From positions 62,001 to 126,000 of the forward strand of contig JADDOH010000322.1 in the NCBI GenBank assembly GCA_016648135.1: a stretch of 64,000 nucleotides of DNA. Reading direction: 5' to 3'. How positions within the stretch are numbered: the first letter of the stretch is position 1; each line of letters begins with the position of its first letter. A program made the translations under genes and the position numbers. Under the pieces are notes generated by a model that searched no databases, was not told where the DNA came from, and saw only the letters and a program-made list of their open reading frames with translations. Source of the stretch: Agrypnia vestita (Eukaryota; Arthropoda; Insecta; Trichoptera; Phryganeidae). This document shows positions 33,745 through 44,769 of this stretch, piece after piece.

Positions 33745-34534
33745 AATCTATCGAGAATTTTAATTTTGAAGGAATCTTTAGAAGTGTTATTGGCTATGAT
33801 GTTATATTTCTTCATAAACTAGCTACGTCTAAGATTGACTGCCCGGCACTGCTGCAGCGCATCTCCCTGGGAGTACCCGGAAGATCCACTAGATCGGTTG
33901 AGACCTTGAGCCTTTCACACTGTAATACCAACTCCCGGCAAAACTCTTTTATATATCGCTCGTCTAATTTGTTCAATATTTTTCTATATTCAGCGACTTG
34001 GATCTTTTCAATTCATCGATCTATGAATTTAAAACTCTTGGATATTCACCCCGGTCATAAACCTTCTTTTTTTTCCTCTTCTTAAATCCGTCTTCTTTCT
34101 TTTGAACTGACTTCGTATATGTAATTTTTTATCTTGTATCTTTCTTTAATTAACTTTTTTTTTTTGCCCAGACCTCGTATATATATATATGCAGATGTAT
34201 TGATCAGATATCTTTATGCTATACATATATCTTTTGCACTTCTTTTTATTCTTATCTCTTGTCCTTTTTACTAAGTAGATTTGTCCTTTCCTATCCTTTC
34301 CTTATTCTCTTTTTACCTCTAATTCTTTGACTCCCATAGTTTGTCCATAACTTAAAACTTTCACTTTTTTTGTTTTTTTATTCTATAATTCAAGTTATTG
34401 TTGCTTTATGTTAAAACACAACAGGTTAATTCTGTGGAAACTTGTAAGATGGTCTCTTTACTGTTCAATAATCATGTATAATCTCTTTATATGTACTGTT
34501 AGTTTCCCATAAATAAATAAATAAATAAATAATG
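33745..34534 (+). pseudogene. LINE family B, 5'-truncated copy (ORF2 C-terminus and 3' UTR)
   Basis: A frame reads FEGIFRSVIGYDVIFLHKLA, TSKIDCPALLQRISLGVPG and STRSVETLSLSHC, the region after RT in jockey-like ORF2. A 3' UTR of about 460 bp follows (GAACTGACTTCGTATATGTA, AGACCTCGTATATATATATA, GTACTGTTAGTTTCCC) and an (AAAT)n tail. The UTR is almost identical to 42815-43336, which places both copies in one family. Confidence 0.82.
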
Positions 34535-35135
34535 GTAACATTGCCGCATTTTGTAGGCCGTATATGTTCACTGATTTCTTTGTCTAATTCACGACAACTG
34601 CGAACCTGAATTATAACTTAGACTAGAAACCCTTAAACCCGTGTTTAATTTAGAGGGTTATAACTTATATTTTATCAGGCAGTTGCCATAATTTTAACGC
34701 GTGCGAGAAAGGTTAAATATTTGAGTAATCAAAGAAAGCTAATAAATTTCCATTAAACCGCGGGGTAACTTTTAGTTTTTAATCACCGCTACAGATAAAA
34801 TTCGTTTCCATAACTCAGGAATACTTGGAAAATAACACCCCCAGGCACACTAGGTAATATTATTTGCCAGGGCTGATTTATTTCGATTGTGATTATAAAA
34901 CTCAAATCGCTATGTACCTACAAGGAGTACCGTGGCCAGAGAGGTCAGAGGAGTCAGAGAAGATGACCTCTGAAAGATATTTCAAAACCACGATTAAGAT
35001 TTACTAACCTACTAGGGGTCCGTACTCGGCGTTATCCAGGGAACAGATTTTATTAAAAACTTACTGTCCCGTCAAAAATGACGGAACATTGGTTAGCGTC
35101 TTTACTAAGCCTAGTATATATTTATAGCATATTTT
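34535..35135. other. Low-copy sequence
   Basis: No transposon signature. The part at 34680-34830 is somewhat less AT-rich and unique in the window. Confidence 0.35.
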
Positions 35136-35335
35136 TGGCGCTCCACGGATAGGCGGCCGTAACAGCATGCTTGAAACCGGCCGGTTAGGGTTTGGTGGCC
35201 CGAGGTTCAAGCCCCATCTCTGGCCGTTTAATTTGTTTGTTTAACCGTGAATTCTAATAAAATTACGGACGTTACACAGAGTTGCGGGAACAGACAGACA
35301 GATGGATGGACAAACGGACGGACAGACAACGAAAT
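35136..35335 (+). mobile_element. tRNA-derived SINE with (ACAG)n
   Basis: Box-A-like GGATAGGCGGCCGTAACAGC and box-B-like GAGGTTCAAGCCCC are spaced as in a tRNA with a long variable arm, followed by a short body and CAGACAGACAGATGGATGGA. The acceptor stem does not close well, so it is a SINE rather than a tRNA gene. Confidence 0.5.
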
Positions 35336-35394
35336 TATTATGTGTGATAATAATGATAAAATGTCCAAGCATTAAGCACCAAAGCCCTTGCTGA

Positions 35395-35590
35395 ACTCAA
35401 GGCCAATAGGGCAAAGGAGCTTAGGAAGGCCAAAATTAGGATGGAGTGACAACGTCCTCAAAGATATCTCTGCCTTAGAGTTTCGAAACTGGAGAGAGCT
35501 GGCACTAGACCGAGATGAGTGGAGGAAAATCATTGAGGAGGCCAAGACCCACCAAGGGTTGTAGTGCCGAGAATGATGATGATGAATAAT
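35395..35590 (+). pseudogene. RTE-type LINE 3' end, copy 1
   Basis: The frame LGWSDNVLKDISALEF, then NWRELALDRDEWRKIIEEAK and a stop at 35562-35564, is the C-terminus of RTE-type proteins. A (GAT)n tail follows. It is about 95 percent identical to 55682-55855. Confidence 0.85.
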
Positions 35591-35770
35591 GATAAAAACG
35601 CGTGGATGTTGTGTAAAGTGATCACTTAAGTCAGCTTATTCAGGTCACAAGCCCTGGGCCACCCTATCTAGACTTTCCAGACGTGAGACTTATATAATTT
35701 ATCTCCCTGTAGACAAAATCAGTAATTGCGATGTCTACAGAGAGATAAATTATATAAGTCTAAGTCTAAG
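35591..35770 (+). repeat. Family A fragment with 29-bp inverted arms
   Basis: GTGTAAAGTGATCACTTAAG and CAAGCCCTGGGCCACCC are family A words. 35687-35715 and 35732-35760 are inverted arms (GACTTATATAATTTATCTCC / GAGATAAATTATATAAGTC). Confidence 0.65.
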
Positions 35771-35898
35771 TATTCTTCTTCTTCGTCTTAGTTTAGGCCT
35801 TTTGACCCATGAACGTATACTCGTTATAATAATATATTTATTTTTAATTTTGAATATCGAGATGTTTTTTATAGGACTTAAAAATCGTAGGCCCCAGG

Positions 35899-36600
35899 AT
35901 AATAATAATAATAAAGCCTTTATTCACTGACCATTTTAACAATTTTAACATAAGTAAATAGAAAATGATACACTGAAATAGTAAGATATACACACATACA
36001 TGCACACACACATATATATATAAATATACGTAGTAAATGTCATTTAAGCAGCCAGTTTCTTGGTCAGGTTGTCTCTCTGACATAGGCCTCCCCTAGTTTT
36101 TTCCACTCGTCTCTGTCGTGAGCTATTCTTCTCCATCCTTTAGGTAGGTCATCTTTCCATCTCTTAATTTGAAGTCCTTTTTGTCTTTTTCCATTTCTGG
36201 GATACCATTCCATTACGTCTTTCGTCCACTTTTCTCTGCTTGTTCTCATAACATGACCAGTCCAGTTTCATTTGAGTTTTTTTACTTTTTGTAATAACAT
36301 CGTTAACTTTTGTCTTTTTCCTTACTTTTGTATTCGTCCACCTGTCATAAAACCTTACGTTTAGCACGTTGCGTTGGCAAACTGCGAGTTTTTGGCTGTT
36401 TTTGCTCGTAGCAGGCCAAGTTTGGCACCAATAAGTGAGACATGGGAGAATGCACGTGTTGTATACTTTGCTTTTTACCGACACTGGTATTCTATCATTT
36501 TTCACTATTTTAGGCCCCAGGATACCTGTCCTCAAATGCGTCTCTGTGCTCATCCGCATTTACTCGGCGCCCAGTGATTGCATTACGAGCCAGTTTCCAG
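35899..36600 (-). pseudogene. RTE-type LINE 3' fragment
   Basis: Minus-strand frames: YNTCILPCLTYWCQTW, then KLAVCQRNVLNVRFYDRW, TKVNDVITKSKK. After frame changes come REKWTKDVMEWYPRNGKR, RWKDDLPKGWRRIAHDRDEW and GEAYVRET. This is the familiar RTE tail (TYG.ETW ... RWAGHV.R ... W.DDI ... GEAYV). The copy has shifts and lacks RT. A TTATTATTATTATCC tail lies near 35899. Confidence 0.85.
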
Positions 36601-36604
36601 CAGG

Positions 36605-36800
36605 CGCCGATTGTATTAAAGTGTAAACATCTCCGGGGGATGCGGCTCTGATCCCCTTCAAAAATTTAATATGCAATCTCTGCCGCCCGGCCCGGCGGGA
36701 GGCCATCTCAATTGTGTTAATCAGCGGGATAAAAATATGACGAAGGTCCTCCGTATTTTAATGGAAATATGAAGCGCGACTAGTGCAGACAACTTGTGTT
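36605..36800. other. GC-rich low-copy island
   Basis: CCGCCCGGCCCGGCGGGAGG near 36682 sits in AT-rich DNA, next to CTCCGGGGGATGCGGCTC and AATCAGCGGGATAAAAATAT. No frame and no second copy in the window. Candidate conserved non-coding DNA. Confidence 0.35.
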
Positions 36801-36845
36801 CCTCTGGAAGTTTTCCAGTTTTCAGTGAACTTTATTTAATAAAAA

Positions 36846-37372
36846 AGTAACCCATAAAAACCAAGTTTTTATTATACTCCCTTTCTATGTAAAATATAAC
36901 AACAATTAAAGATGAATTAAAACATAACACTAAACTTACAGTAATTTAATATATTTCTAAAATGTCAGATGTTTTGAACTTTGATAAGACACTTCATGCT
37001 TTGAAGGTTAAATTCTAAAAACATTTGTCAGTCAATTTAGAATATTGACATTCGTACTGAAGTACCTATTATGCATACCGACGGAGTAATTCAAATTTAG
37101 AAAATATTCCGCGACGTTATCGGGCCGCCGTAATCAAACTTTTCTAATGATTCCAATTTGAAAAAACCAATAAAATTTCTAAAAATCCGAAATTATATTA
37201 GAATTATTAATTTTTTTTCAAGAAAATTTGATAGATCTTCTTGATCATCGCCACGAGTCTACTTGCCAAGTTTCAGCTCGATTGGATCACGGAAAAAGGG
37301 CCAAAAATCGATCCAAAGTTTTTGTTGACGGCAAGTAAGCAGACACCACGAGTTAATATAAAGCGAGTAAAA
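36846..37372 (+). mobile_element. MITE family M1, full-length copy
   Basis: Same order and ends as 2623-3170, from AACCCATAAAAACCAAGTTT to TTAATATAAAGCGAGTAAAA, with a few percent divergence and small indels. No coding sequence. Confidence 0.8.
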
Positions 37373-37375
37373 AAA

Positions 37376-37520
37376 TATATATATTGATTGTGTTATTTGT
37401 ATGTATCAACTTATATTATTTGATAAATTACACCTACATGTTTCGGAAAAACCATTTCATCATCAGGGTGTTTTATATATGTCAATATATCAAAACGAAT
37501 AATGTCTTTTGTTTTTTGTT
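37376..37520 (-). repeat. PLE-type family 2, half copy
   Basis: ATTGATTGTGTTATTTGTAT matches the outer arm of 33236-33520. Minus-strand CCTGATGATGAAATGG...TTCCGAAACATGTAGGTG is a decayed hammerhead-like motif (37440-37470). Confidence 0.6.
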
Positions 37521-37638
37521 TTTATAAATAATTTTTATATATTATTGCAGAATTTCTTGATTACTCACAATTATTGGATTTTTTTTTGAAATGTTGTTGA
37601 ATCAATCGAAGAAATAACTTTATTTTTCTTATAAACAA

Positions 37639-38717
37639 CTAGCTGTTCGTACCCGGCGTTGCACGGGTTAAGGATTAAATTGAAACTAAATTTGTGGGGG
37701 GAAACATAGGTTTGATTCGAACGGTATTGATTTGCTTCTAAAATATATCAGGGGGAGGAGATAAGGTAAAAGGAGAAGGAGGAATGTCACCTTTGTTATC
37801 CGCCGGATACTAAAGAATAAACTTACAAATTTTGATTCCGATCAGTCGAACGGTAAATATTTGCATCGAAAATATATCAGGAGGAGGGGAATGGGTAAAA
37901 GAGGAGGGGGAAAGTGTAGACTATGTTACCTGTCGAGTCCTAAAGAATAATTTTCCAAATTTTGAGTCCGATCGGTCAAACCGTATAGATTTGCATCGCA
38001 AATATATATATCAGCGGAGGGGAAGGGTTAAAAGAATAGGGGAACATGTCGCATATGTAATCCACCGAGTTCTTAAGAGGCCCCAGTATACGATTTTCGT
38101 ATTTGATCTCAATTTTGCAAAACCCATAGCTGAACAGGCTTTTACTCAATTACATTATGATAGATCCATTTACTCTTGAAGCATTTCCTTGAAAAAATAT
38201 GAATAAATATACTGTTCATATTTTTTTAATAATTATAACCCCAAAAGAGTTATCTTTGGGGTTATAATTATGGGTTTTGCAAAATGATTTAATAAGTTTA
38301 CTTTAAATTTAGCAAAAAAGAGAGCAAATACGAAAATCGTGTACTGGGGTCTCTTAAGAATAAGTTTCCAAGTTTTGAGTTTGATCGGTCAAACGTTAAA
38401 GATTTACATAGAAAATATATCAGGAGAGGGGAAGGGTTAAAAGGATAGGGGGATAATGTCACATATGTTACCCGCCGAGTCCTTAAGCATAAGTTTCCAA
38501 ATTTTGAGTCGAATCTGTCAAACGGTACAGATTTACATCGAAAATATGTCAGGGGGAAAGGGCAGGGGTAATAGAATAGGGAGGAAATGTTTCCTGTGTT
38601 ACTCGCCAGATTCCAAAGCATAAGTATGCAAACTTTGAATCGAATCGGACAAACGGTGTGGATTTGTATAGAGATCAGACAGACAGACAGACAGACATTG
38701 AGTTTTATAGGTACAGA
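37639..38717 (-). mobile_element. Helitron-like element with tandem units
   Basis: Inverted relative of 738-1393. Minus strand: TCTGTACCTATAAAACTC at 38717, a CTGT run, about six 130-bp units, the hairpin ACCCG-TGCAACGC-CGGGT and, ten bases later, CTAG at 37642-37639. Flanks are A and T. A 277-bp TTAA MITE lies inside. Confidence 0.62.
38077..38353. mobile_element. TTAA-flanked MITE (piggyBac-like)
   Basis: TTAA lies at 38073-38076 and 38354-38357. The ends are inverted: GAGGCCCCAGTATACGATTT on the left, the inverse ...CGTGTACTGGGGTCTC on the right, extending through CGTATTTG and TTTTGCAAAACCCA. Neighbouring tandem units show the empty site (GAGTCCTTAAGCATAAG), confirming insertion. A central ATTATAACCCC/GGGGTTATAAT hairpin lies at 38227-38266. 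Confidence 0.88.
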
Positions 38718-40014
38718 TACGTTATTTCATAGCTAAGTCAGCATTGTTGGGAGCCTCAATAAACAATGTATTGTAATTTAATTTTTATTTTAGTAAATCT
38801 TTTTGAATTAGAGGAATACAAACACTTTTATGAAAACCTCACTATAGTCCAAAGGAACAAACAATACACCAATGTTCCTCTGCTTATAGATTATCTCTGG
38901 GCAATACGTGTGTTTCTGGATAGAATATTGCTGATGTCTAAATCACACAATACACATATCTAATTTGTTATTTACAATGATTAATAATGTTTCTTACAAA
39001 ATACAATTATAGACAAAATCTTATATAAATAAAATAAAATTTTAATAAATTTTATTTTTTCTGGTAAATTTGGAATAGCTCATTAATAGAATCATCGTCC
39101 AATCATCCAAACTTAATTGTTAACAATTCTGGTTTATAAAATTCATTAATCATAAAAAAAAGTTACGGATATTATAAGATACGAACACACAAACAAACAG
39201 ACAGTGAAATCATTATTATTGGGATACAATAAATTGTTTGCTAAATATATTTATTTCTAATGTGTGTTCTGTGGATTATTTTGTCTAGATATTGACAGAT
39301 AGATTGATACTGAACTAACAGACAGCTTCATTTATCCCTCTCCCGCATTCATTCACTACACAGAAATATTAAATTCACCATGGAAAAAACAATGAGAAAA
39401 TAAATTTTATTAACTGTTGCACAATGCAATAAACTGGCATCAGACATCAGACAATGTTAATTTATCAAAAAAAAAACAAATTTAAAAAACCTTATTTTTA
39501 AAAACTATTCTCCCAAATGGTATAATTCTTTTAATGTTAAAAGCAAAACGTTTTTCGTCTTATTTTTTACGCTTACCCCCAAGGAGTCATCTAGTAATGT
39601 GTACTTACAATCTTATATAATATATTAAGAGGTTAAGTTTGTAAGTTTGGATGTATGCGGTAATCTCCGAAACAATTCATCCGATTTCAAAAATTCTTTT
39701 TCCAATATTTAGAATGGACGTTCAATGCAGACACAGACTACATATTTTCCCGTTAATATAAAAGGGCTTTTCGTGGTAAAAAAAAAAAATTTGCAACAAT
39801 AACCTCGAGCTGTCATCTTTTTCAAGTAGTCCAATTTATTTAATTTTTTGAAAGGATTATTATCTACAAACAATCTGAATTCAGTGAAACAATATTTGTG
39901 AATTACGTGGCTGCATGAAAAATAGAAAAAGTATAGTTTTTCAGTGTATTTATCGTCTTGGATGAGCATATACCGTACTAAGTCGGTTGTCACCTCAAGG
40001 AGTGTCCATAAAAC
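38718..40014. other. AT-rich sequence, no gene recognised
   Basis: Frames at 38766-38963 (plus) and 39709-39993 (minus) show no known domain. Phrases such as CCGAAACAATTCATCCGATT hint at an old repeat, but no ends were found. Confidence 0.4.
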
Positions 40015-40249
40015 AGTGCAATTGTGCCTTCAAGCTACATAAATCCATATCTATCATCACCATAGAGTCAGTATCTGCAAGTTGCGACTGCATTAATACA
40101 CACAATTATAAACTCAGACCTGTTTGCCTACGAGTCTGAATTGGTGAGGATCGTGGTTGGCTGCTGGAAATATTATCTTATTTTTGTTCCACATACATCC
40201 TCGTCTCTTCTCTATCTTCTTGTTTTGATTTGTTATCTCTTATCCCACC

Positions 40250-41068
40250 ATGAGTAGAAACACAAAGAATGTCAAGCGACAGGCAATTAGCCCGATAAGC
40301 AATGAATGCTTAACTCCTGATGCTGGCGATCGGACATCGCTTCTGCTAGTGGAAATCCAAGGAATTCGCAGAGATATCAAGCAAATCGGAGAACTGCGAA
40401 GCGAAATCACCAACCTTCGTGCGGAGATATCCGATTTCAAAACAAGCTTGGAATTCTGTAATAGAAAGTATGAGGAAATCTCCAATAAATTGACCGTGCA
40501 TGAAGAGAAGTTTAAAAGGATCGATTCCATTGAATGCAACTTGAACACGATGCAAGTTGCTCTCCAAGGATTTCGACGCACCATAAATAACAATGAGCAA
40601 TGGGGCAGACTTCAAAATCTGGAAATTTCCGGGGTTCCCGAGCGCAAAAATGAATCAGTCATTGACATTGCAATTAAAATCGCAGATGTGGCAGGAGTCA
40701 CCCTAAATTGTGCGGATATTGATTTTGGTACTCGCGTGATTCAAAGGAATCCTGCTCCCAATAGACCGAAATCCATCATTATCAAGGTCAACAGGCGCGA
40801 GTTAAAAGATCTAATCTTATCAGGAATTCGTAAGAATCGTGGACTCACTACGGCTGATATAGGAATCAACGGCAACCCGCAGAAGATTTTCATAAACGAC
40901 CACCTTACCCCATTTAACAAGGAACTATACCACAAAGTGAGGATTCTGGCTAAGGAAAAGGGGTTTCAATTTCACTGGTTGAAGAATTGCAGGATCTATG
41001 TCCGACGCAACGAGACAAGCCCACACATCAACATCGCTCTGGAAGAAGATCTGAAGAAAATACTTTAA
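40250..41068 (+). CDS. LINE ORF1 protein (L1-like RNA-binding chaperone)
   Basis: Intact frame of 272 residues. Residues about 30-110 are heptad-rich (LVEIQGIRRDIKQIGELRSE, LRAEISDFKTSL), a likely trimerising coiled coil. From about 118, LQNLEISGVPERKNESVIDI, IDFGTRVIQRN and PKSIIIKVNRRELKDLI form the RRM-like domain. GINGNPQKIFINDHLTPFNK and YHKVRILAKEKGFQFHWLKN, then IYVRRNETSP, are the C-terminal domain. Such proteins coat LINE RNA and aid reverse transcription. ATG at 40250 is the first in frame after a stop-rich leader and gives the usual length. It is complete although its ORF2 partner is broken. Confidence 0.9.
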   Translation: MSRNTKNVKRQAISPISNECLTPDAGDRTSLLLVEIQGIRRDIKQIGELRSEITNLRAEISDFKTSLEFCNRKYEEISNKLTVHEEKFKRIDSIECNLNTMQVALQGFRRTINNNEQWGRLQNLEISGVPERKNESVIDIAIKIADVAGVTLNCADIDFGTRVIQRNPAPNRPKSIIIKVNRRELKDLILSGIRKNRGLTTADIGINGNPQKIFINDHLTPFNKELYHKVRILAKEKGFQFHWLKNCRIYVRRNETSPHINIALEEDLKKIL

Positions 41069-41420
41069 TCAATCGATTACTTAACTCTCTATATTTCATA
41101 TTTTTCATTTATATGTATGATCACATTATCCCTTCCCTTCACTCGTCTTTCCCTGCCCCCCCTGATCTACTTTGTATTTTCTATTTATTCTCTCTTTTAA
41201 GCTCATCGCCGAGTAAGCCCACTTTTATTACTCTTCATATTTTAGCGTTGGTCTGTATTCTCCTTATTCATTATGCCGTTCTACTCACTATCACTCTTAC
41301 TAAGGCAACATCTAGGTACTTGCATTTTTCATACCCAATGGTCGTCCTTGAACTGATTCATGTTTTGTTTTTGATTCTTTTTTTCCAAATTAATATTAAG
41401 CCTAAGTCCTCTCTTTCGAC

Positions 41421-42817
41421 ATGTCTCTGACATTATATTACCAAAACGTCCGCGGCCTACGCACTAAAACAGATATCCTATTTCATAATTCGGCAAATAA
41501 TAATTATCACGCCGTTGCACTATCAGAATCGTGGCTCACAGAAAGCATAAGCGACGAGGAACTTTTTGACGCACGCTACCACATATTCCGGCGCGATCGT
41601 GATTACTCTAGCACAGGTCAACGTTTGGGCGGCGGAGTGTTGCTGGCGGTCCGGCGCGAGTTGGCTGCCCGCGCCCGCCCTGACTGGCACTCACTCGCGG
41701 AAGACCTGTGGATCACCTTACTTAAAACTCATCCCTCGTCAGCTCTCGTTTTATCGATTCCATGCACTTCTCTGGTCTCTCACAATACAATGAAATTGCA
41801 AACTCTAATGGACATTTTCTTGACCTTGTGTTATGCAATGAGTGTATTTCTGTTTCGGCCAGCAACGATCCGCTGATCCCTGAAGATACTCACTACCCTT
41901 ACTTATTGATATTTCTTTTTTCAATGTTCCTTCCCTGGTTAGCGAGAGAAGTAAAATCTACATCTTCAGACGAGGCGATTATGATTCTATAAATTACTTC
42001 TTAAATCAAACTGACTGGCATGGCTTGCTGACAACTGGCGACCTAGACTCAGCGCTACATAATTTCTACAGGATACTTAATAACCTTATCGATGCTTTCA
42101 TACCTCAAAAGTTCATCCGAGATTCTAAATACCCCCCTTGGTTTAATTCTGCTCTCATTAAACTAACAAAGGAAAAATTCAAATATCACAAAAAGTTCAA
42201 ACTTTTCAAAAATCTATCTGACTATGCTTCTTTTTCTCTCTTAAGATCACGCCAGAAAGTCTTGAGTAAGGAACTCCATAACAAATACATCATCAACATC
42301 GAAAATAGATTATCATCAGATCCTAAAAAGTTATGGAATTATGTGAAATCCAAAACTAAGTCACAGGGTGTCCCCTCATCCATGACTTTCCGAGGTGATA
42401 AAGCCAACAATGGGAGAGATATTTCAAACCTATTTTCTAAATATTTCAACTCAGTATATGATTCTGACGATGGAAGTACTCAATTTAATTCTGATAACCT
42501 CACTCACTGCTCATCAACCTTACATAGTATTGAAGCTGGTCATAGTTTAATACTTAAACATTTATTACAACTAGATCCTAACAAAGGTGCAGGACCTGAT
42601 CAAATCCCTTCCATCTTCATCATTAACTATGCACAAAGCCTCTCAACTCCACTATCGATCATTTTCAATCGCTCCTTGAGTGAAGGCGTCGTACCCGAAC
42701 TCTGGAAATCGGCATTCATCTCGCCAATTTTCAAAGGTGGTCAGAGAACCGACGTTGAAAATTACCGCCCCATATCCAAGCTCTGTGTATTTAGTAAAGT
42801 GTTGGAGAAAATAATCT
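41421..42817 (+). pseudogene. LINE family B ORF2, internally deleted
   Basis: It starts MSLTLYYQNVRGLRTK, with ALSESWL, RLGGGVLLAVRREL and EDLWITLLK of the AP endonuclease. After VLS the frame jumps: the piece holding the GDFN catalytic motif is gone and FSGLSQYNEIANSNGHFLDL follows in another phase. A second slip near 41900 precedes YIFRRGDYDSINYFLNQTDW. RT then runs from YPPWFNSALIK through KGAGPDQIPSIF, WKSAFISPIFKGG and VENYRPISKL. It breaks at about 42812 inside a T run, losing the palm (YADD) entirely. Dead. Confidence 0.88.
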
Positions 42818-42954
42818 TCTTTTTTTTCCTCTTCTCAAATCCATCTTCTTTCTTTTGAACTGACTTCGTATATGTAATTTTTTATCTTGTATCTTTCTTT
42901 AATTAACTTTTTTTTTGCCCAGACCTCGTATATATATATATGTATGTGTATATG

Positions 42955-42988
<34 letters not shown>

Positions 42989-43336
42989 TATATATATATG
43001 CAGATGTATTGATCAGATATCTTTATGCTATACATATATCTTTTGCACTTCGTTTTATTCTTATTTCTTGTCCTTTTTACTAAGTAGATTTGTCCTTTCC
43101 TATCCATTCCTTATTCTCTTTTTACCTCTAATTCTTTGACTCCCATAGTTTGTCCATAACTTAAAACTTTCCCTTTTTTTGTTTTTTATTCGATAACTCA
43201 AGTTATTGTTGCTTTATGTTAAAACACAACAGGTTAATTCTGTGGAAAGTTGTAAGATGGTCTCTTTACTGTTCAATAATCATGTATAATCTCTTTATAT
43301 GTACTGTTAGTTTCCCATAAATAAATAAATAAATTC
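42815..43336 (+). repeat. LINE family B 3' UTR with (TA)n expansion
   Basis: Near-identical to 34060-34534 except for 42928-43000, where TATATA and TATGTG units are expanded. Ends in (AAAT)n. Confidence 0.85.
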
Positions 43337-44103
43337 ATCATTTAAAACATTTACCATTTGAATGTATTTTTGTTATGTTAATGTTTACATAAAAAATTTG
43401 AATTGAATAGATTTTTATGCCCCACCCCATCCAACTATTCCACACTGTACAATGGACTAGCATACAGAGAAATAGGCGAAAGGGTAGATTTCTTCATTTC
43501 CGACGTGTGGTAACGATGAAGTTTAAAGGCATTAACCGCGTGGAAGGTTAAATCGAAAGACGGCGTATGTATTATGAATTACGGGAGATGGGAGATCTTG
43601 GCGTACACATGAAATATTCAATTCAATCAATTGGCCCATTTCAAGGTTTTGTACTTTAGTAATACGAGCGAAATGCATGCCGAGCAATGAAGAAGCCTAC
43701 AGCGGAAGTTCTGACGTAGCGTAGTCGTATTTAATTTCTAATAAAATTTATACAAATAAATTTATATTTGGTGGGTTTGATTTTAAAAGGGTTCGTTAGG
43801 GTTCATAAGACTTAAGTTTCATAGACCATAACGCGTTATACAAGAGTAAATGAGATTATTAATTTTACAATTTTTATTATTTATTTTTATTTTCATTGCT
43901 ATACATTAAAATATTAATTTTAGGTGTAGTATTTATTACTTTGCCTCACTAGAAAACTCTGTGTCGAGATAGGCACAATTGACAATTTAGATTTAATCAC
44001 ATGCAAATACCTTATTACCCTTAATTTACCAATACCAATAAATTACCAATAATTACCTTGTAACAATTACCAAGAAAATGCTGTTTTATCTCATTTATAT
44101 TTT
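43337..44103. other. Low-copy AT-rich sequence
   Basis: No element signature. TTACCAATA repeats slightly at 44020-44070. Confidence 0.4.
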
Positions 44104-44215
44104 TTCAATTTTTCAATTTCAATTTGAATTTATTTATTTATTCGATAATATGTACATTACAAACTTAAATTTAATGCATACATATTATGAAGATATATCT
44201 ATTATACAGCTATCC
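44104..44215 (-). mobile_element. 3' end of the CR1/jockey-like LINE family
   Basis: Minus strand: ATAATATGTATGCATTAAAT, GTAATGTACATATTATCG, AATAAATAAATAAATT and a degenerate (TTGAA)n tail. It matches the 3' end of the LINE at 28632-32070. Confidence 0.7.
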
Positions 44216-44224
44216 TCTTCCTTA

Positions 44225-44345
44225 TATTTACAGGTCTAGACTGATTGACTCAAGGGAAGCAGCGCAAGACAGTGGAATGTGGAAGCTACTTGTCGAGTCG
44301 GGCCCCCGACCCTACTAGGACAAGGGGATGAAGATGATGATTATG
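44225..44345 (+). pseudogene. RTE-type LINE 3' end
   Basis: The frame RLIDSREAAQDSGMWKLLVE, SGPRPY, stop at 44316-44318, then a (GAT)n tail. This is the very end of an RTE-like protein. The short piece is a heavily 5'-truncated insert. Confidence 0.65.
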
Positions 44346-44419
44346 GTAAATTATTAATCCTCGGTGACTGCATTCAATATTCTTTTGGAGATTGCTGCCT
44401 TTGCTTTTATACCCCAAAT

Positions 44420-44530
44420 TCGCGGCCCTGTAGGCCTTGTAGCCCTGTGGGCAAGACAATAGCCTCTTACACCGAGAGTTACGGGTTCGATACCTAAGGT
44501 CGTAGTAAAAATAAGTGATTTACTCAAGCT
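44420..44530 (+). mobile_element. tRNA-like SINE head
   Basis: Box-A-like TAGCCCTGTGGGCAAGAC and box-B-like GGGTTCGATACCT with tRNA-like spacing. No convincing acceptor stem, so it is SINE-derived. Confidence 0.45.
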
Positions 44531-44769
44531 TGGGTGATTTTGCGACGTGTTGAAGCGTTAAAATTAAACTCCCGCGGTATTATAAACATGTTTTCGAAAA
44601 AATCTGTTTTTTTCCGGTCAAAATTTCTCGCCCTCGAGTAAGTTGATTCCCGTGGAATGCTAGTTATTTTTTACTCGACTGTGTATTTATCAGCCTATGT
44701 ATGTTTGTTCCTTTGTGGTGAATTAGAGACCAACACGTTGGCCGATTTTGATGAAACTTACGTCAGTCG

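Larger units (their letters stand above)
40015..43336 (+). mobile_element. LINE family B, long copy with internal deletions
   Basis: 5' UTR-like leader, intact ORF1 (40250-41068), spacer, ORF2 with deletions (41421-42817), 3' UTR and AAATAAATAAATAAAT tail near 43336. The 3' UTR is shared with 33745-34534 but expanded by a (TA)n/(TG)n run at 42928-43000. The 5' limit is approximate. Confidence 0.82.

Noticed and set aside
37832..38179. 115-codon frame with periodic peptide
   Set aside because: The periodicity comes from the 130-bp tandem units of the Helitron-like element. The frame is broken in the other copy.
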